From positions 1-33,524 of the forward strand of contig NZ_LZTB01000068.1 in assembly GCF_001665685.1 (NCBI RefSeq): a stretch of 33,524 nt of DNA. Reading direction: 5' to 3'. This DNA is from Mycobacterium sp. 852013-50091_SCH5140682. Its GTDB lineage: Bacteria; Actinomycetota; Actinomycetes; Mycobacteriales; Mycobacteriaceae. Below are positions 14,018-22,089 of this stretch, piece by piece. A program made the position numbers and the translations under genes. The notes under the pieces were generated by a model. That model did no database searches and had not been told where the DNA came from. It was given only the letters and a program-made list of their open reading frames with translations. How positions within the stretch are numbered: the stretch's first letter is position 1; every line of letters starts with the position of its first letter.

Positions 14018-16251
14018 CGCGGGGTGTCCGGGTCGGCTTTGCGCAGCACCGATTCGTGGCTGCCTCGGGTACTGATCTGCAGGATGGGTAGCCGGTGGGC
14101 GGTACCGGCGCCACCAATACTGGTGCGGGACCGTGCGGTGGTGTCGGTGCGTAACCGAGTGATGATGGCGTCCAGGGACGCGATTTCGCGGCGCCGCTCG
14201 TGGATCCAGACGTTGTCGTCGGTGAGTTCGCGGCCGGTGCGGGCCCGGTACTGATCGCGGCGCACGTCGATCAGGGCCAAGGTTTGAGTGCGCTGGTCGA
14301 GCAGTTCGTCGAGGTGGGTGGCGTCGGTGGCGAAATGCCCGCAGGACAAACACGCGTTGCCCTTGTCGCAGCTGGCCACCGGCGGCAGCAGGCAGACCCC
14401 GTTGGGCAGCACCCGGTCGGTGCGCGCCGCGAGTTGGGTCATGTCGTAGATATCCGACGGGCTGATGGCGATGTCGCTGCCGTGGGCCCCGATCTTTTTG
14501 TGCCGCAGGAACTCCGCTTCGGCGGTAGCGGCCAGGGTGGCGGCATAGCGCAGCGTCATCTCCGGGGAGGCGTGCCCAAGGTAGCGCTGCACCACGTGGA
14601 TCGGAACACCGTCGTTGAGCAGTTCAGTCGCCCTAGTGTGGCGTAGCCGGTGGGTTTGACTGAACCGCATCGGCTTTCCGGCGGTATCGGTCAGTCCGTG
14701 GATCTTGTCGAGCTTGCCCAGCGCCATGCTGTAGGAGTCGTAGGTGCGGGGGCGTTGTCCCTGATGCTGAAACCGCACTCCTAGGAACAGATACTTGGGG
14801 GTGAGGTCGGGGTGGCGGCGCCGGATCCAGGTCTGCTGTTCGGCGATGACGTTGACCACGGCCTGCTCGACGAGGATGGTCGGGATGACCCCGTCGACCT
14901 TGGTCTGCTGATAGCGCAGTTTGGCGACGAACCCGTCGGGGTCATCGGCAGCCTCCGACGGGCGTTCCTGGCCCGGAATGGGCCCCAGCGGGTCGAAATC
15001 GAGCATCAGGATCTCCGAGGCCCGCCGCCCGGTCAGGGCCTGCAGCAGCCAGATCCGGGCGGCTTGCGGATCCCCGAGCCCGGCGACCACCGAGATCGTC
15101 GTGTCGGGGTGCGTGATCACCACCGGCGCACCAACGTCGGCGGCCAGCACGTCGAGGTAGCACAGCATCTGCTGCAGCTCGCCGGTGGAAAACCAGGTCA
15201 GTTCGCGGCCGCCGGCGGCGCGGCGGGAGCGGAATGCCGCGCCCCAGAGCCGGGTGTGGGTGTCGGTGAGGTCCAGCCACCGCAGGTTCCCGGTGGCTGC
15301 GGCGGCCTCCTCGGCGTGATCGACCATGAACGTGTAGAACGCTTGGGTGCGCGACTGGGTGCCTGCGATCGTGCCGGGGGTCAGTGGGTGGTCGGGTTTG
15401 GACTGGGCCGCAGGGGATTTCAGGTAGTCGGCGAAGTCAGTGAACAGCAGCCGCAACTGGGCGCGGTCGCTGGCGATTACCGGGTCGGTGACCTGGCGTG
15501 CGGCCAGGAACGGGCCGAGGTGGCGGGCCATGTCGCGGGCCCGTTGCATCACCGAGGACCAGCGCAGCAGATCGGCGGTCAGCGCGGTGCGCAGCCAGAA
15601 CCGGACTCCTTCGCGCAGCCAGCCCGGCTCGATGCCGCCCAGGCGCACCACCTGGTCGTGGCACGGTTCGTGTTCGCGTTGCGGGATGCGCGGGTCGGCG
15701 TGTAGATCCCAGATGTCGTGGGCCCACCACGGTGCGGTGGTGCAGCGCACCGACACGTGCAGATGCAGGTGCTCGATGAAACTGGACACGTTGCGCCGCG
15801 CCCCTGCCGAGGGCAGGCGGTGGTTGCGCCGCTCGAACTCGATCACCGCATGCCGCAGGATCGTCTCGGCGGTCAACTCGGCGATGCTGGTGAGCCAGTG
15901 TCCGTGGTGGAGGCGGTGTTCGGCCGCCGCACTGGTGATCGCGCGGCCGGTCCATTTCAGCAGGGCGGGTTCGATGCGGCGGGAGTTTTCGTGACCGCAC
16001 AACCACACCCACCACGCCATCTCCCGGGCTATCCGGCGCCCGACATCGGTTGGGGTGAAGTCATGCCCCGCCGGGGTGGGCAGGTACCGCGGATTAGGTT
16101 GGAACACCGCATCAAACGGGGCGCGGTCGAGGTGATAGACCAGATGCTGCCAGGGCGGGGGAACTTGGGCCCACTGCGCCAGCCACTGCTCGTCAAGGGC
16201 AGTGGATCTGCCTGTGATGGCGGCCGGCGCCCGGTGTTCAGAGCCCGTCAC
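14014..16251 (-). CDS. tnpB: TnpB-type tyrosine recombinase of the Tn554 family
   Basis: The 745-residue product is longer than Tn554 TnpB (about 630). The C-terminal half carries the tyrosine recombinase active site: Arg in ALTGRRASEIL (about residue 406), HRLRHTRATELL (His-x-x-Arg near 534), RYLGHASPEMTLRY with the second His and the likely nucleophile Tyr (near 566). A Cys/His cluster follows (SCDKGNACLSCGHF), probably a zinc site, then a helical tail. The N-terminal 400 residues hold the SAM-like core-binding region and an extension. The GTG at 16251 overlaps the end of tnpA by 14 bases, and the TGA overlaps the tnpC ATG, so the three are one transcript. All key residues are present, which predicts an active enzyme. 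Confidence 0.92.
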   Translation of the reverse strand: MTGSEHRAPAAITGRSTALDEQWLAQWAQVPPPWQHLVYHLDRAPFDAVFQPNPRYLPTPAGHDFTPTDVGRRIAREMAWWVWLCGHENSRRIEPALLKWTGRAITSAAAEHRLHHGHWLTSIAELTAETILRHAVIEFERRNHRLPSAGARRNVSSFIEHLHLHVSVRCTTAPWWAHDIWDLHADPRIPQREHEPCHDQVVRLGGIEPGWLREGVRFWLRTALTADLLRWSSVMQRARDMARHLGPFLAARQVTDPVIASDRAQLRLLFTDFADYLKSPAAQSKPDHPLTPGTIAGTQSRTQAFYTFMVDHAEEAAAATGNLRWLDLTDTHTRLWGAAFRSRRAAGGRELTWFSTGELQQMLCYLDVLAADVGAPVVITHPDTTISVVAGLGDPQAARIWLLQALTGRRASEILMLDFDPLGPIPGQERPSEAADDPDGFVAKLRYQQTKVDGVIPTILVEQAVVNVIAEQQTWIRRRHPDLTPKYLFLGVRFQHQGQRPRTYDSYSMALGKLDKIHGLTDTAGKPMRFSQTHRLRHTRATELLNDGVPIHVVQRYLGHASPEMTLRYAATLAATAEAEFLRHKKIGAHGSDIAISPSDIYDMTQLAARTDRVLPNGVCLLPPVASCDKGNACLSCGHFATDATHLDELLDQRTQTLALIDVRRDQYRARTGRELTDDNVWIHERRREIASLDAIITRLRTDTTARSRTSIGGAGTAHRLPILQISTRGSHESVLRKADPDTPR

Positions 16252-17443
16252 GGTTCACCTTCCAGCCGGCGACATAGTTCTTCCACTGGGCCAGGGTGCG
16301 CATCTCGGCATCGGCGGTCACCCACCCGTAGGTCGACAGGGTGGTCTGGATGTCGGCGTGGCCGAGCCGGCGCATCACCACATGCGGGTCCACCCCGGCC
16401 AGCAGCAGTGCGGTGGCATGGGTGTGGCGTAACCAGTGCGGTGTCCACTCGCCCGGCAACAGCTCGGTCCGCCGCTCGGTGATGAGATCGACCTTGTCGT
16501 AGACGGTTTCAGCACTCATCGGGTCGTACTTGACCCCGCGCACCAGATTGACGAACACCCAATGCGCCGACAGGTCCCCGACGACGACATCGGCGGCGTC
16601 GGCGATCAGCTGCCACACGTACTCGCTGTAGAGCGCCACCAGGTCGTCGCCGATGTAGATGCGCCGTGGCCCGGATTTGGCGCGCACCCCGCGGGGATGG
16701 TCGTCACGGCCGGCCACCAGCACCGACGGGGTGCCGCCGCCGGCGATGTCAAAGTCGTGGTGCCGCAGCGACAATGCCTCCCCGATTCGCATCCCGGTCT
16801 CGGCCAGCAGCGCGAAAAACAACCGGTCCCGCAGCCCCGCTCCGCCGCCCGACCACGCGCCGGTCGGGGTCTGGATACTGCAGGCGTCCAGGATCGCGTT
16901 GACCTGCACCGGCAGCAGCACTGGGGTTTCGGCGCGTTGCCGGGCCCGCAACCGGTGGATCGGGCTGTCGCTTTGGCGGTGCGGTCCGACACCGGTCAGA
17001 AACGGGGCGTAGCGGCCGCGCCGCGCGGCGCGGGCATGCGAGGCGAACAACCGCCGGTAGGGACGGTCCAGGTCGTGGGCGTTGGCGAAATACCGGTACA
17101 TCGCCAACACCGCGGCGCTGCGCGGTGCCAGCGACGACTCGGCCATGCCCGGTTCGGGTTCGCCGATGCGTGCCGTGCCCGGCAGATCCCCACTGCGCAG
17201 ATACGCCAGGAACTGCCCGAACAGGCTGGTCGGGAAATCATCCCAGGCGGTTCCGGTGTGCTCCAGCACCGTGAACCACGCCGCCAGCCCATATGCGTAG
17301 GCGCGCACGGTGTTCGGCGAGGCACCCTCATGGCGCAGGAACGTCAGGTACTCCCGTGCCGGGGCCACGGGCAGCAGATCTTCACCGACCACCGTGTAGG
17401 TGGGTGGACGGTCGGCGAACCGGACCCGCTGCACCGCCGCCAC
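16238..17443 (-). CDS. tnpA: TnpA-type tyrosine recombinase of the Tn554 family
   Basis: This 401-residue recombinase starts with a GTG at 17443. The N-terminal core-binding domain is clear (EYLTFLRHEGASPNTVRAYAYGLAAWF). The catalytic domain has Arg in ETGMRIGEALSLRHHD, a basic AKSGPRRI strand, HWLRHTHATALLLAG, RRLGHADIQTTLSTYGWV with the nucleophilic Tyr, and a final helix. TnpA of Tn554 (361 residues) works with TnpB for site-specific insertion and excision without target duplication. It is the first gene of the tnpABC operon, 25 bp after the XRE-ImmA gene on the same strand, so the two may share a transcript. No lesion is seen. Confidence 0.93.
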   Translation of the reverse strand: MAAVQRVRFADRPPTYTVVGEDLLPVAPAREYLTFLRHEGASPNTVRAYAYGLAAWFTVLEHTGTAWDDFPTSLFGQFLAYLRSGDLPGTARIGEPEPGMAESSLAPRSAAVLAMYRYFANAHDLDRPYRRLFASHARAARRGRYAPFLTGVGPHRQSDSPIHRLRARQRAETPVLLPVQVNAILDACSIQTPTGAWSGGGAGLRDRLFFALLAETGMRIGEALSLRHHDFDIAGGGTPSVLVAGRDDHPRGVRAKSGPRRIYIGDDLVALYSEYVWQLIADAADVVVGDLSAHWVFVNLVRGVKYDPMSAETVYDKVDLITERRTELLPGEWTPHWLRHTHATALLLAGVDPHVVMRRLGHADIQTTLSTYGWVTADAEMRTLAQWKNYVAGWKVNRDGL

Positions 17444-17468
17444 GCTCAGCCGCGTCCTATCCTGGCCA

Positions 17469-18725
17469 CTAGGGCCGGCCCCTGCGGCGGAAATCCTCGA
17501 GCCGGATCACCGGCGAGGGCGTACCCGCCGGCGCGGGCGCCGGCCGCGCCGCACCAGCGCTGGCGGCGACCGGTTTGCGTTCGGTGCCCGGTGCGGCCCG
17601 CTGGGTGGCCAGCAGCCAGTCCAGCACGTCGGCCGGGTAGATCATCGACTCGCGGGCGGCCAGCATCGGCACCGACGCCCCGCCGTAACAGCGTTCCACC
17701 CACTTGCGCAGCAGCCGCGGCCGCTCGGGTGCACGGTCCTGCCATCCCGGCTCGGTCATGCCCCAGGTGTGCCCGGTGGACTGATTGATCCGTGAATACA
17801 GCTGAGAAGTCAGCATTTTCGCCTTCGTTGGGGCAATCAACCCGGAGTCCCGCAGATGCATGATCAACGACCCCAGCGACAAGCCCCACCTGGCCTTGAT
17901 CGGCTGCAGATTCAACAGCGACACCACCTTCGGCAGCTCACCGGCGATCACCTGCGCCGGGGCCAGCAACTCGGTAGCGAACCGGTTGGCCTCCTGCTCA
18001 TGGGCCGAGTTGACCGAACAATCCACCTGGCTGTGCAACACCAGATGACCCAACTCGTGGGCCACCGTGAACCGGGTCCGCTCCCACGAATCGCTCTCCC
18101 GCAACACCACCAGCGGCCGATCCCGCATCCGGCCCACCCACGTCGAATAACCCAGATGCCGCTCATCACGGGAACGCCCACCGGTGGCGGCGAACTCGCT
18201 GGTCCACTCGCCGGCCACCCGGCGCCGCACAATCACCGGAGCACCCAGCCGCTCGGCCTCATAGGTCAAATCATCAAGTGGCTCATCAGGTTCCACACCC
18301 ATCGCGGCGCGTAGCCGCGCCGCGGCCGTCGCGATTGATGTCCGCGCCAGTTCATCATCGGCGACCATCGGGATCTTCACCGGCGGCAGCTTCGAGCGGG
18401 TATCCAACTCGGCGAGAAAATCCCCGGCCAGCGACGCGAACGTCGCCAGAAAGTCCTGCTCACCGACCGTCATCGACTTCGGCGCCCGAAACAGCAGCTC
18501 AGCCGCAGTCACCCGGGACTGCGGCTCCGAGGTGAAAAACGCTGCCGGGAAACGGAACAACTCCGCCATCACCTCGACATCGGCCGCCGCCAGCCGTACC
18601 GTCACCGATCTCTCGATCTGTGACTGCCGCGCGGTGCTCCAGCCGGTGGACTCCACCACCGAGCGTGCGGTCATCCGTCGCAACAACCGGGCCTGCCGGA
18701 CCCGTGTACCAAAAACCTCAATCAT
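17469..18725 (-). CDS. XRE-type HTH fused to ImmA/IrrE metallopeptidase
   Basis: This 418-residue protein has an N-terminal HTH of the XRE type (about residues 5-58, TRVRQARLLRRMTARSVVESTG...VEVMAELFRFP). A linker leads to an ImmA/IrrE (COG2856) peptidase domain whose zinc motif VAHELGHLVLH places H223, E224 and H227, with a further Glu in HEQEANRFATELLAP. A Pro/Ala tail ends it. In ICEBs1 and phages, ImmA-type proteases cleave a partner repressor to allow excision; in this protein DNA-binding and protease parts are fused. It sits between the 230-residue unknown gene and tnpA, all on the minus strand, so control of recombinase expression is a reasonable guess. A role in stress response or as part of a toxin-antitoxin-like pair is the alternative. 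Confidence 0.88.
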   Translation of the reverse strand: MIEVFGTRVRQARLLRRMTARSVVESTGWSTARQSQIERSVTVRLAAADVEVMAELFRFPAAFFTSEPQSRVTAAELLFRAPKSMTVGEQDFLATFASLAGDFLAELDTRSKLPPVKIPMVADDELARTSIATAAARLRAAMGVEPDEPLDDLTYEAERLGAPVIVRRRVAGEWTSEFAATGGRSRDERHLGYSTWVGRMRDRPLVVLRESDSWERTRFTVAHELGHLVLHSQVDCSVNSAHEQEANRFATELLAPAQVIAGELPKVVSLLNLQPIKARWGLSLGSLIMHLRDSGLIAPTKAKMLTSQLYSRINQSTGHTWGMTEPGWQDRAPERPRLLRKWVERCYGGASVPMLAARESMIYPADVLDWLLATQRAAPGTERKPVAASAGAARPAPAPAGTPSPVIRLEDFRRRGRP

Positions 18726-18789
18726 CGTGCGCTCAATTCAACGTCACCGAGCTTCAGACCCGGCATGCACCCAACACTGTGCACGATGG

Positions 18790-19482
18790 CTACGACGAGT
18801 GGGGGCCGTCCTCCTGGTCCTCCTCGCTGGCCGCGTCCTCGTCCACCTCGGCGAAATCGTCGTCGCGACGCCGAGATCCCGAACTTGCCTGGCCCGAAGA
18901 CCCACCGCCCAGCCCGATGTTCATGCCGCGGTGTTCCATGATCGGCTCCGGCAGCGGAGTCCGGCCGTAGAGCACCTGCACCTTCTTGGTCAACAACCCG
19001 GCAGCCAGCGCAGCGCCACCGAACCCGACACTGCCCGGCCACCACAACACATACAGCCGATACCCCTGCGGCCCGGCGATCCCGTCCTCGTCGCCGAGCG
19101 GACCAAGGACGTCTTCGATGCTGTACTGCTCCCCGCCGGGCACATACGGCACCGGCTCCAGCAGGCTGCCATCCCAGTTGCGAGGATGCTTGCGCACACC
19201 GATCTGAGTACCGTTGCCGTCGAGCAGACGGATCCCAAAACCGTTGCCCGCCGTCGCCTTTAACGTCGAATCTTCCGTCTGGCGCCGCAACCGCGAAAAC
19301 AGCACCGTCTCCAGCACCGCACACGACGTCGTGATAGGTCGCACATTGGTGCCCTGATCGATAAACCGATCCGGCACCTCCCCATGGCGAGCAGCCAGAT
19401 CGCCATGCACCTCGCCCAGAACCCGAGCGTGCTGCTGGGCGTACTCCTCGACCAGCCGCTGAGGATCGTCGTGTAGCTCCAT
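18790..19482 (-). CDS. Unrecognised 230-residue protein at the recombinase end of the element
   Basis: I do not recognise this family. The N-terminal 70 residues are helical and polar (LVEEYAQQHARVLGEVHGDLAARHGEVP). A mixed region contains GFGIRLLDGNGTQIGVRKHPRNWDG and SIEDVLGPLGDEDGI. A hydrophobic stretch (YRLYVLWWPGSVGFGGAALAAGLL, about 142-166) precedes a Gly/Ser segment and a very acidic C-terminus (DDDFAEVDEDAASEEDQEDG). The ATG at 19482 directly abuts an 18-bp perfect palindrome, leaving no room for a ribosome binding site and suggesting a leaderless transcript. It is the outermost gene, 64 bp ahead of the XRE-ImmA gene, and a partner or substrate of that protease is plausible but unproven. 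Confidence 0.7.
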   Translation of the reverse strand: MELHDDPQRLVEEYAQQHARVLGEVHGDLAARHGEVPDRFIDQGTNVRPITTSCAVLETVLFSRLRRQTEDSTLKATAGNGFGIRLLDGNGTQIGVRKHPRNWDGSLLEPVPYVPGGEQYSIEDVLGPLGDEDGIAGPQGYRLYVLWWPGSVGFGGAALAAGLLTKKVQVLYGRTPLPEPIMEHRGMNIGLGGGSSGQASSGSRRRDDDFAEVDEDAASEEDQEDGPHSS

Positions 19483-19500
19483 GGGGTAAACATTTACCCC
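19483..19500 (-). promoter_or_regulatory. Perfect 18-bp palindrome at the start of the right-end operon
   Basis: GGGGTAAA-CA-TTTACCCC has flawless 8-bp arms. It ends exactly where the minus-strand ATG (19482-19480) begins, so a bound protein would cover the start region. The adjacent HTH protein is the obvious candidate for autoregulation. TAAATG or AATGTT within it could serve as a -10. Confidence 0.7.
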
Positions 19501-19651
19501 GGTTTCCTACATTCATCGGGAAGGCGCGCCGTGCAAATTCCAGAGAATGTCGGCTGCTCATAACCTAACAATATACAGTGTATCCGCAATAAAACTGCAG
19601 CTCAACACGCATAAATAGGTACCACTAAGGCATTTAACGCCTGATAATCGG
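19501..19651. other. AT-rich right terminus of the transposon
   Basis: This 151-bp gene-free stretch is much richer in A and T than anything else here, especially 19560-19650. It contains ATACA-G-TGTAT (a 5-bp inverted repeat) and the inner end CCTGATAA at 19640-19647, four bases before eccB4 resumes. It probably holds recombinase sites and the promoter of the right-end operon. Confidence 0.6.
19640..19647 (+). other. Right inner end (recombinase core-type site)
   Basis: CCTGATAA is the counterpart of CCAGATAA at the left end (minus strand 636-629). TCGG follows (19648-19651), then GGCACCCGG of eccB4. The spacer next to this arm differs from that at the left end, as Tn554-type elements carry a few flanking bases with them. 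Confidence 0.55.
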
Positions 19652-20790
19652 GGCACCCGGTGCTCAATTTGGCCTCAGCCCGGTTGTTGGCCGCAACGCC
19701 CGCCAACCCACGGCCGGTGAGTGCCCGCGCGCTCGCCGCGGCCAAACGCGGTCCGCTCGTGGGCATCCCGGGGGCGCCCACGCAGATCGACCGTCCGCTG
19801 AGCATCGACGAGTCGGGTTGGACGCTGTGCGATGTGGCCGATCCGCCGGCGACAGTGCTGATCGTGGGGCGCCTACCCGCGGGTACCGGCGGCCTGCCAG
19901 GCGGGCAGGCGTTGCTGGTGGCCCCGCGTGGTGAGGGGCCCGCGGCCACGTATCTGCTCTTCGACGGCTGGCGCGCGGCGGTCGATCTTCGGGATATCGC
20001 GGTGATGCGGGCACTGCACCTGGAAGGTGTTGCACCGCTGCCGGTCTCGCGTTCGCTGCTGGACAGCGTGCCCGAGGTGCCGGCGATCGCGGCTCCGCCG
20101 ATCGCAGATGCGGGCGCACCCGGCCCGCCCGCATTGGGTGGCCTCGGGGTCGGCACCGTGGTGCGGGTGGAACGAGCGGCAGACCATGAGTTCTACGCCG
20201 TGCTGCCCGACGGAGTGCAGCGCGTCGACCCCGTCGTCGCCGACCTGATCCGGTTCACCGTCGCCCAGCCTGCCGGACAACCCCCGGTGGTCGCAGCCGA
20301 CGTGATCGCGACCGTGCCGTTCGTCGAGACATTGCCAGTACGCAGGTTTCCCAATCGGGTCGCGCAGGGCATCGGTGACACCGTGTGCGCCGGCTGGGAC
20401 CCCCGGCGGCAGAGCTCGGAAACGAATACGACGGTGTTCGTGGGCAGTTCGTTGCCCGTGCCCGGGAGCGACGGGGTGACGCTCGCACAGTCGGATGGCG
20501 AAGGTCCGAACATCGATCGGGTCGTCACCCCGGCCGGTCGCGGTGCGTTGGTGCGGTCGGCAGCAATCGTCGGATCGGGCGGGACCGCCGGATCGCTCTT
20601 CTACCTCAACGACCGTGGGGTGCTGTTCGGTGTGCACGACGAGCGGACCGCCGAGCATCTCGGTCTGCCGGGGCCTGCAGTCGCCGGCCCGTGGCCGATG
20701 TTGGCCGTCCTGCCCCGCGGCCCGGAACTGAGCCGCGACGCCGCATCAGTCGTCCGAGACGGGCTCACTGTCGCCCATGCGCTCCCGTAA
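19652..20790 (+). pseudogene. eccB4: EccB4 C-terminal fragment (periplasmic domain), separated from its anchor
   Basis: The frame resumes with HPVLNLASARLL and continues for 378 residues to the TAA at 20788-20790. It shows the EccB periplasmic pattern: TKRGP-like AKRGPLVGIPGAP, a central Gln/Val-rich part, RVDPVVADLIRF, CAGWDP, GRGALVRS and FYLNDRGVLFGV. Together with the 91 codons at 353-625 and one Trp codon this gives 470 residues, the expected EccB4 length. A GTG at 19660 could start translation, but the product would have no signal or membrane anchor. The 3' end overlaps the convergent mycP4 by 45 bases. There is no other damage, so excision of the element would restore the gene. Confidence 0.93.
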
Positions 20791-22089
20791 CCTCCTGGCG
20801 GACAACATGATCGTCAGGGTGACAACGATGCACGCGGCCGCGCCGCCAAACGCGACCCGGCGTGGCTGCCCATCGCCAACCGCTGCCGACGGCGCCGGCA
20901 GTACAGGTGCAGTGACCGGTGCCGCGGATGCGGGTGTTCCACCGCTGACGGCTGCCAAAGTGTCGACAACTCCACTGCCGACAAAGGGGTCCCACCCCGC
21001 AGGCGGACGGTGTGCGGTCGCCTCGATGCGGAGCATGACGTCGCGCGCACTGAGTTGCGGAAACCGTGCCCGGACCAGGGCGGCGATTCCCGCGACGACC
21101 GGCGCTGCATAACTGGTGCCCGAGATCGGTTTCCCTGGCGCCAGAAGGTCGATCACCCCGTCTGCGTCGGGATGCAGTGACACCACTTCCTCACCCGGTG
21201 CCGCGACGTCGACCCAGGGCCCGGCCAAGGTGAAATCCGACGCGGCACCGTCGCGGCCGACCGATCCAACCGTCAGGACCAGATCGTCATACCAGGCCGG
21301 GCTCGCGACCGAACGCACCCCGTCCCAGTCCGGTCCGCCGGCAGGCCCGGATGGCGGGTTCTGCTCCGGACACTGGCCGACTCCGCCGACATTGCCTGCC
21401 GCGGTGACCACGACGACGTTTTTCACGTCGACGGCGTACGCGAGCGCGGCGCCCAGCGCCCGGTCGTCGAGACGGTCCGCGGCGGCCACGCAGGCCACCG
21501 ACGAGATGTTGATGACGGTGGCGCCCAGGTCGGCTGCGGTGCGCACAGCCCGGGCCAGGGTGTCGACGTCGCCGACCCCCGGCGCCTGGCCTTCGACGGC
21601 GAACTTGGTGCTCGACTGGCGAATGCTGAGAATCGTTGCCTCCGGAGCGATCCCACTGAAGCCGAGGCCGTCGGGAGCCCCGCCGATCAGCCCGGCGACG
21701 ATGGTCCCGTGCCCGTCGCAATCACTCGTCCCGTCGCCGCGCGCCACGTAGTCGCCGCCGCCGACGAGGTGGGGCAGCAGGCGGTGCCGGACGACCCCGG
21801 TATCGATCACCGCGACGGTCTGACCGCGCCCCTTGGTGAGTCGCCACACGGCCTCGAGCTCGACCGGATTGTGGGCGCCGTCGGCCGCACGTGCTGTCGG
21901 TGTGAAGCATTGCCCGCGTTGCCGCGTCGGTCCCGGGGGACCGGGTGCGGACGCCTGCGGCAGCAACGCACTGTCGACCGACGGCGGATCCACCGTCGGA
22001 ATCGGTCGTGGTCCCAGCGCAGTGGCAGCCGGTGCCGCTGCGAGCGCAAGGACTGCAGCCGCCGCGATCAGCCGGGCGAGCCTGCTCAT
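20746..22089 (-). CDS. mycP4: Mycosin-4, ESX-4 membrane-anchored subtilisin-like protease
   Basis: This 447-residue mycosin has a signal peptide (residues 1-24) and a Pro-rich N-terminal extension. The subtilisin domain has the triad D96 (VAVIDTGV), H127 (DCDGHGTIVAG) and S326 (SGTSYAAPVVAG), with oxyanion Asn N233 (TAAGN). A Pro/Ala linker and a C-terminal transmembrane helix (about 412-430) precede a short acidic tail. Mycosins stabilise the ESX membrane complex at its periplasmic face and may cleave substrates. The ATG at 22089 overlaps the eccD4 stop by ATGA, so the two are cotranscribed and coupled. The gene is intact. Confidence 0.95.
   Translation of the reverse strand: MSRLARLIAAAAVLALAAAPAATALGPRPIPTVDPPSVDSALLPQASAPGPPGPTRQRGQCFTPTARAADGAHNPVELEAVWRLTKGRGQTVAVIDTGVVRHRLLPHLVGGGDYVARGDGTSDCDGHGTIVAGLIGGAPDGLGFSGIAPEATILSIRQSSTKFAVEGQAPGVGDVDTLARAVRTAADLGATVINISSVACVAAADRLDDRALGAALAYAVDVKNVVVVTAAGNVGGVGQCPEQNPPSGPAGGPDWDGVRSVASPAWYDDLVLTVGSVGRDGAASDFTLAGPWVDVAAPGEEVVSLHPDADGVIDLLAPGKPISGTSYAAPVVAGIAALVRARFPQLSARDVMLRIEATAHRPPAGWDPFVGSGVVDTLAAVSGGTPASAAPVTAPVLPAPSAAVGDGQPRRVAFGGAAACIVVTLTIMLSARRLRERMGDSEPVSDD

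Larger units (their letters stand above)
626..19651. mobile_element. Tn554-family (tnpABC) metal-resistance transposon inserted in eccB4
   Basis: The borders are set by the break in eccB4: codon 91 (ACC) ends at 625, and the gene resumes with GG-CAC-CCG at 19652-19659. About 19.03 kb is inserted. Both inner ends carry a short related sequence: CCAGATAA on the minus strand at 629-636 and CCTGATAA on the plus strand at 19640-19647. No target duplication is visible, as expected for tyrosine recombinases of the Tn554 family. The element encodes two recombinases plus TnpC, all intact, and about 13 cargo genes for metal handling. The exact crossover base is uncertain by a few nucleotides because the empty-site codon (TGG) can be assigned either way. 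Confidence 0.88.

Noticed and set aside
19660..20790. GTG at 19660 as the genuine start of a stand-alone EccB-like protein
   Set aside because: The start falls in the middle of the EccB4 periplasmic sequence, and the missing 91 codons are found at 353-625.
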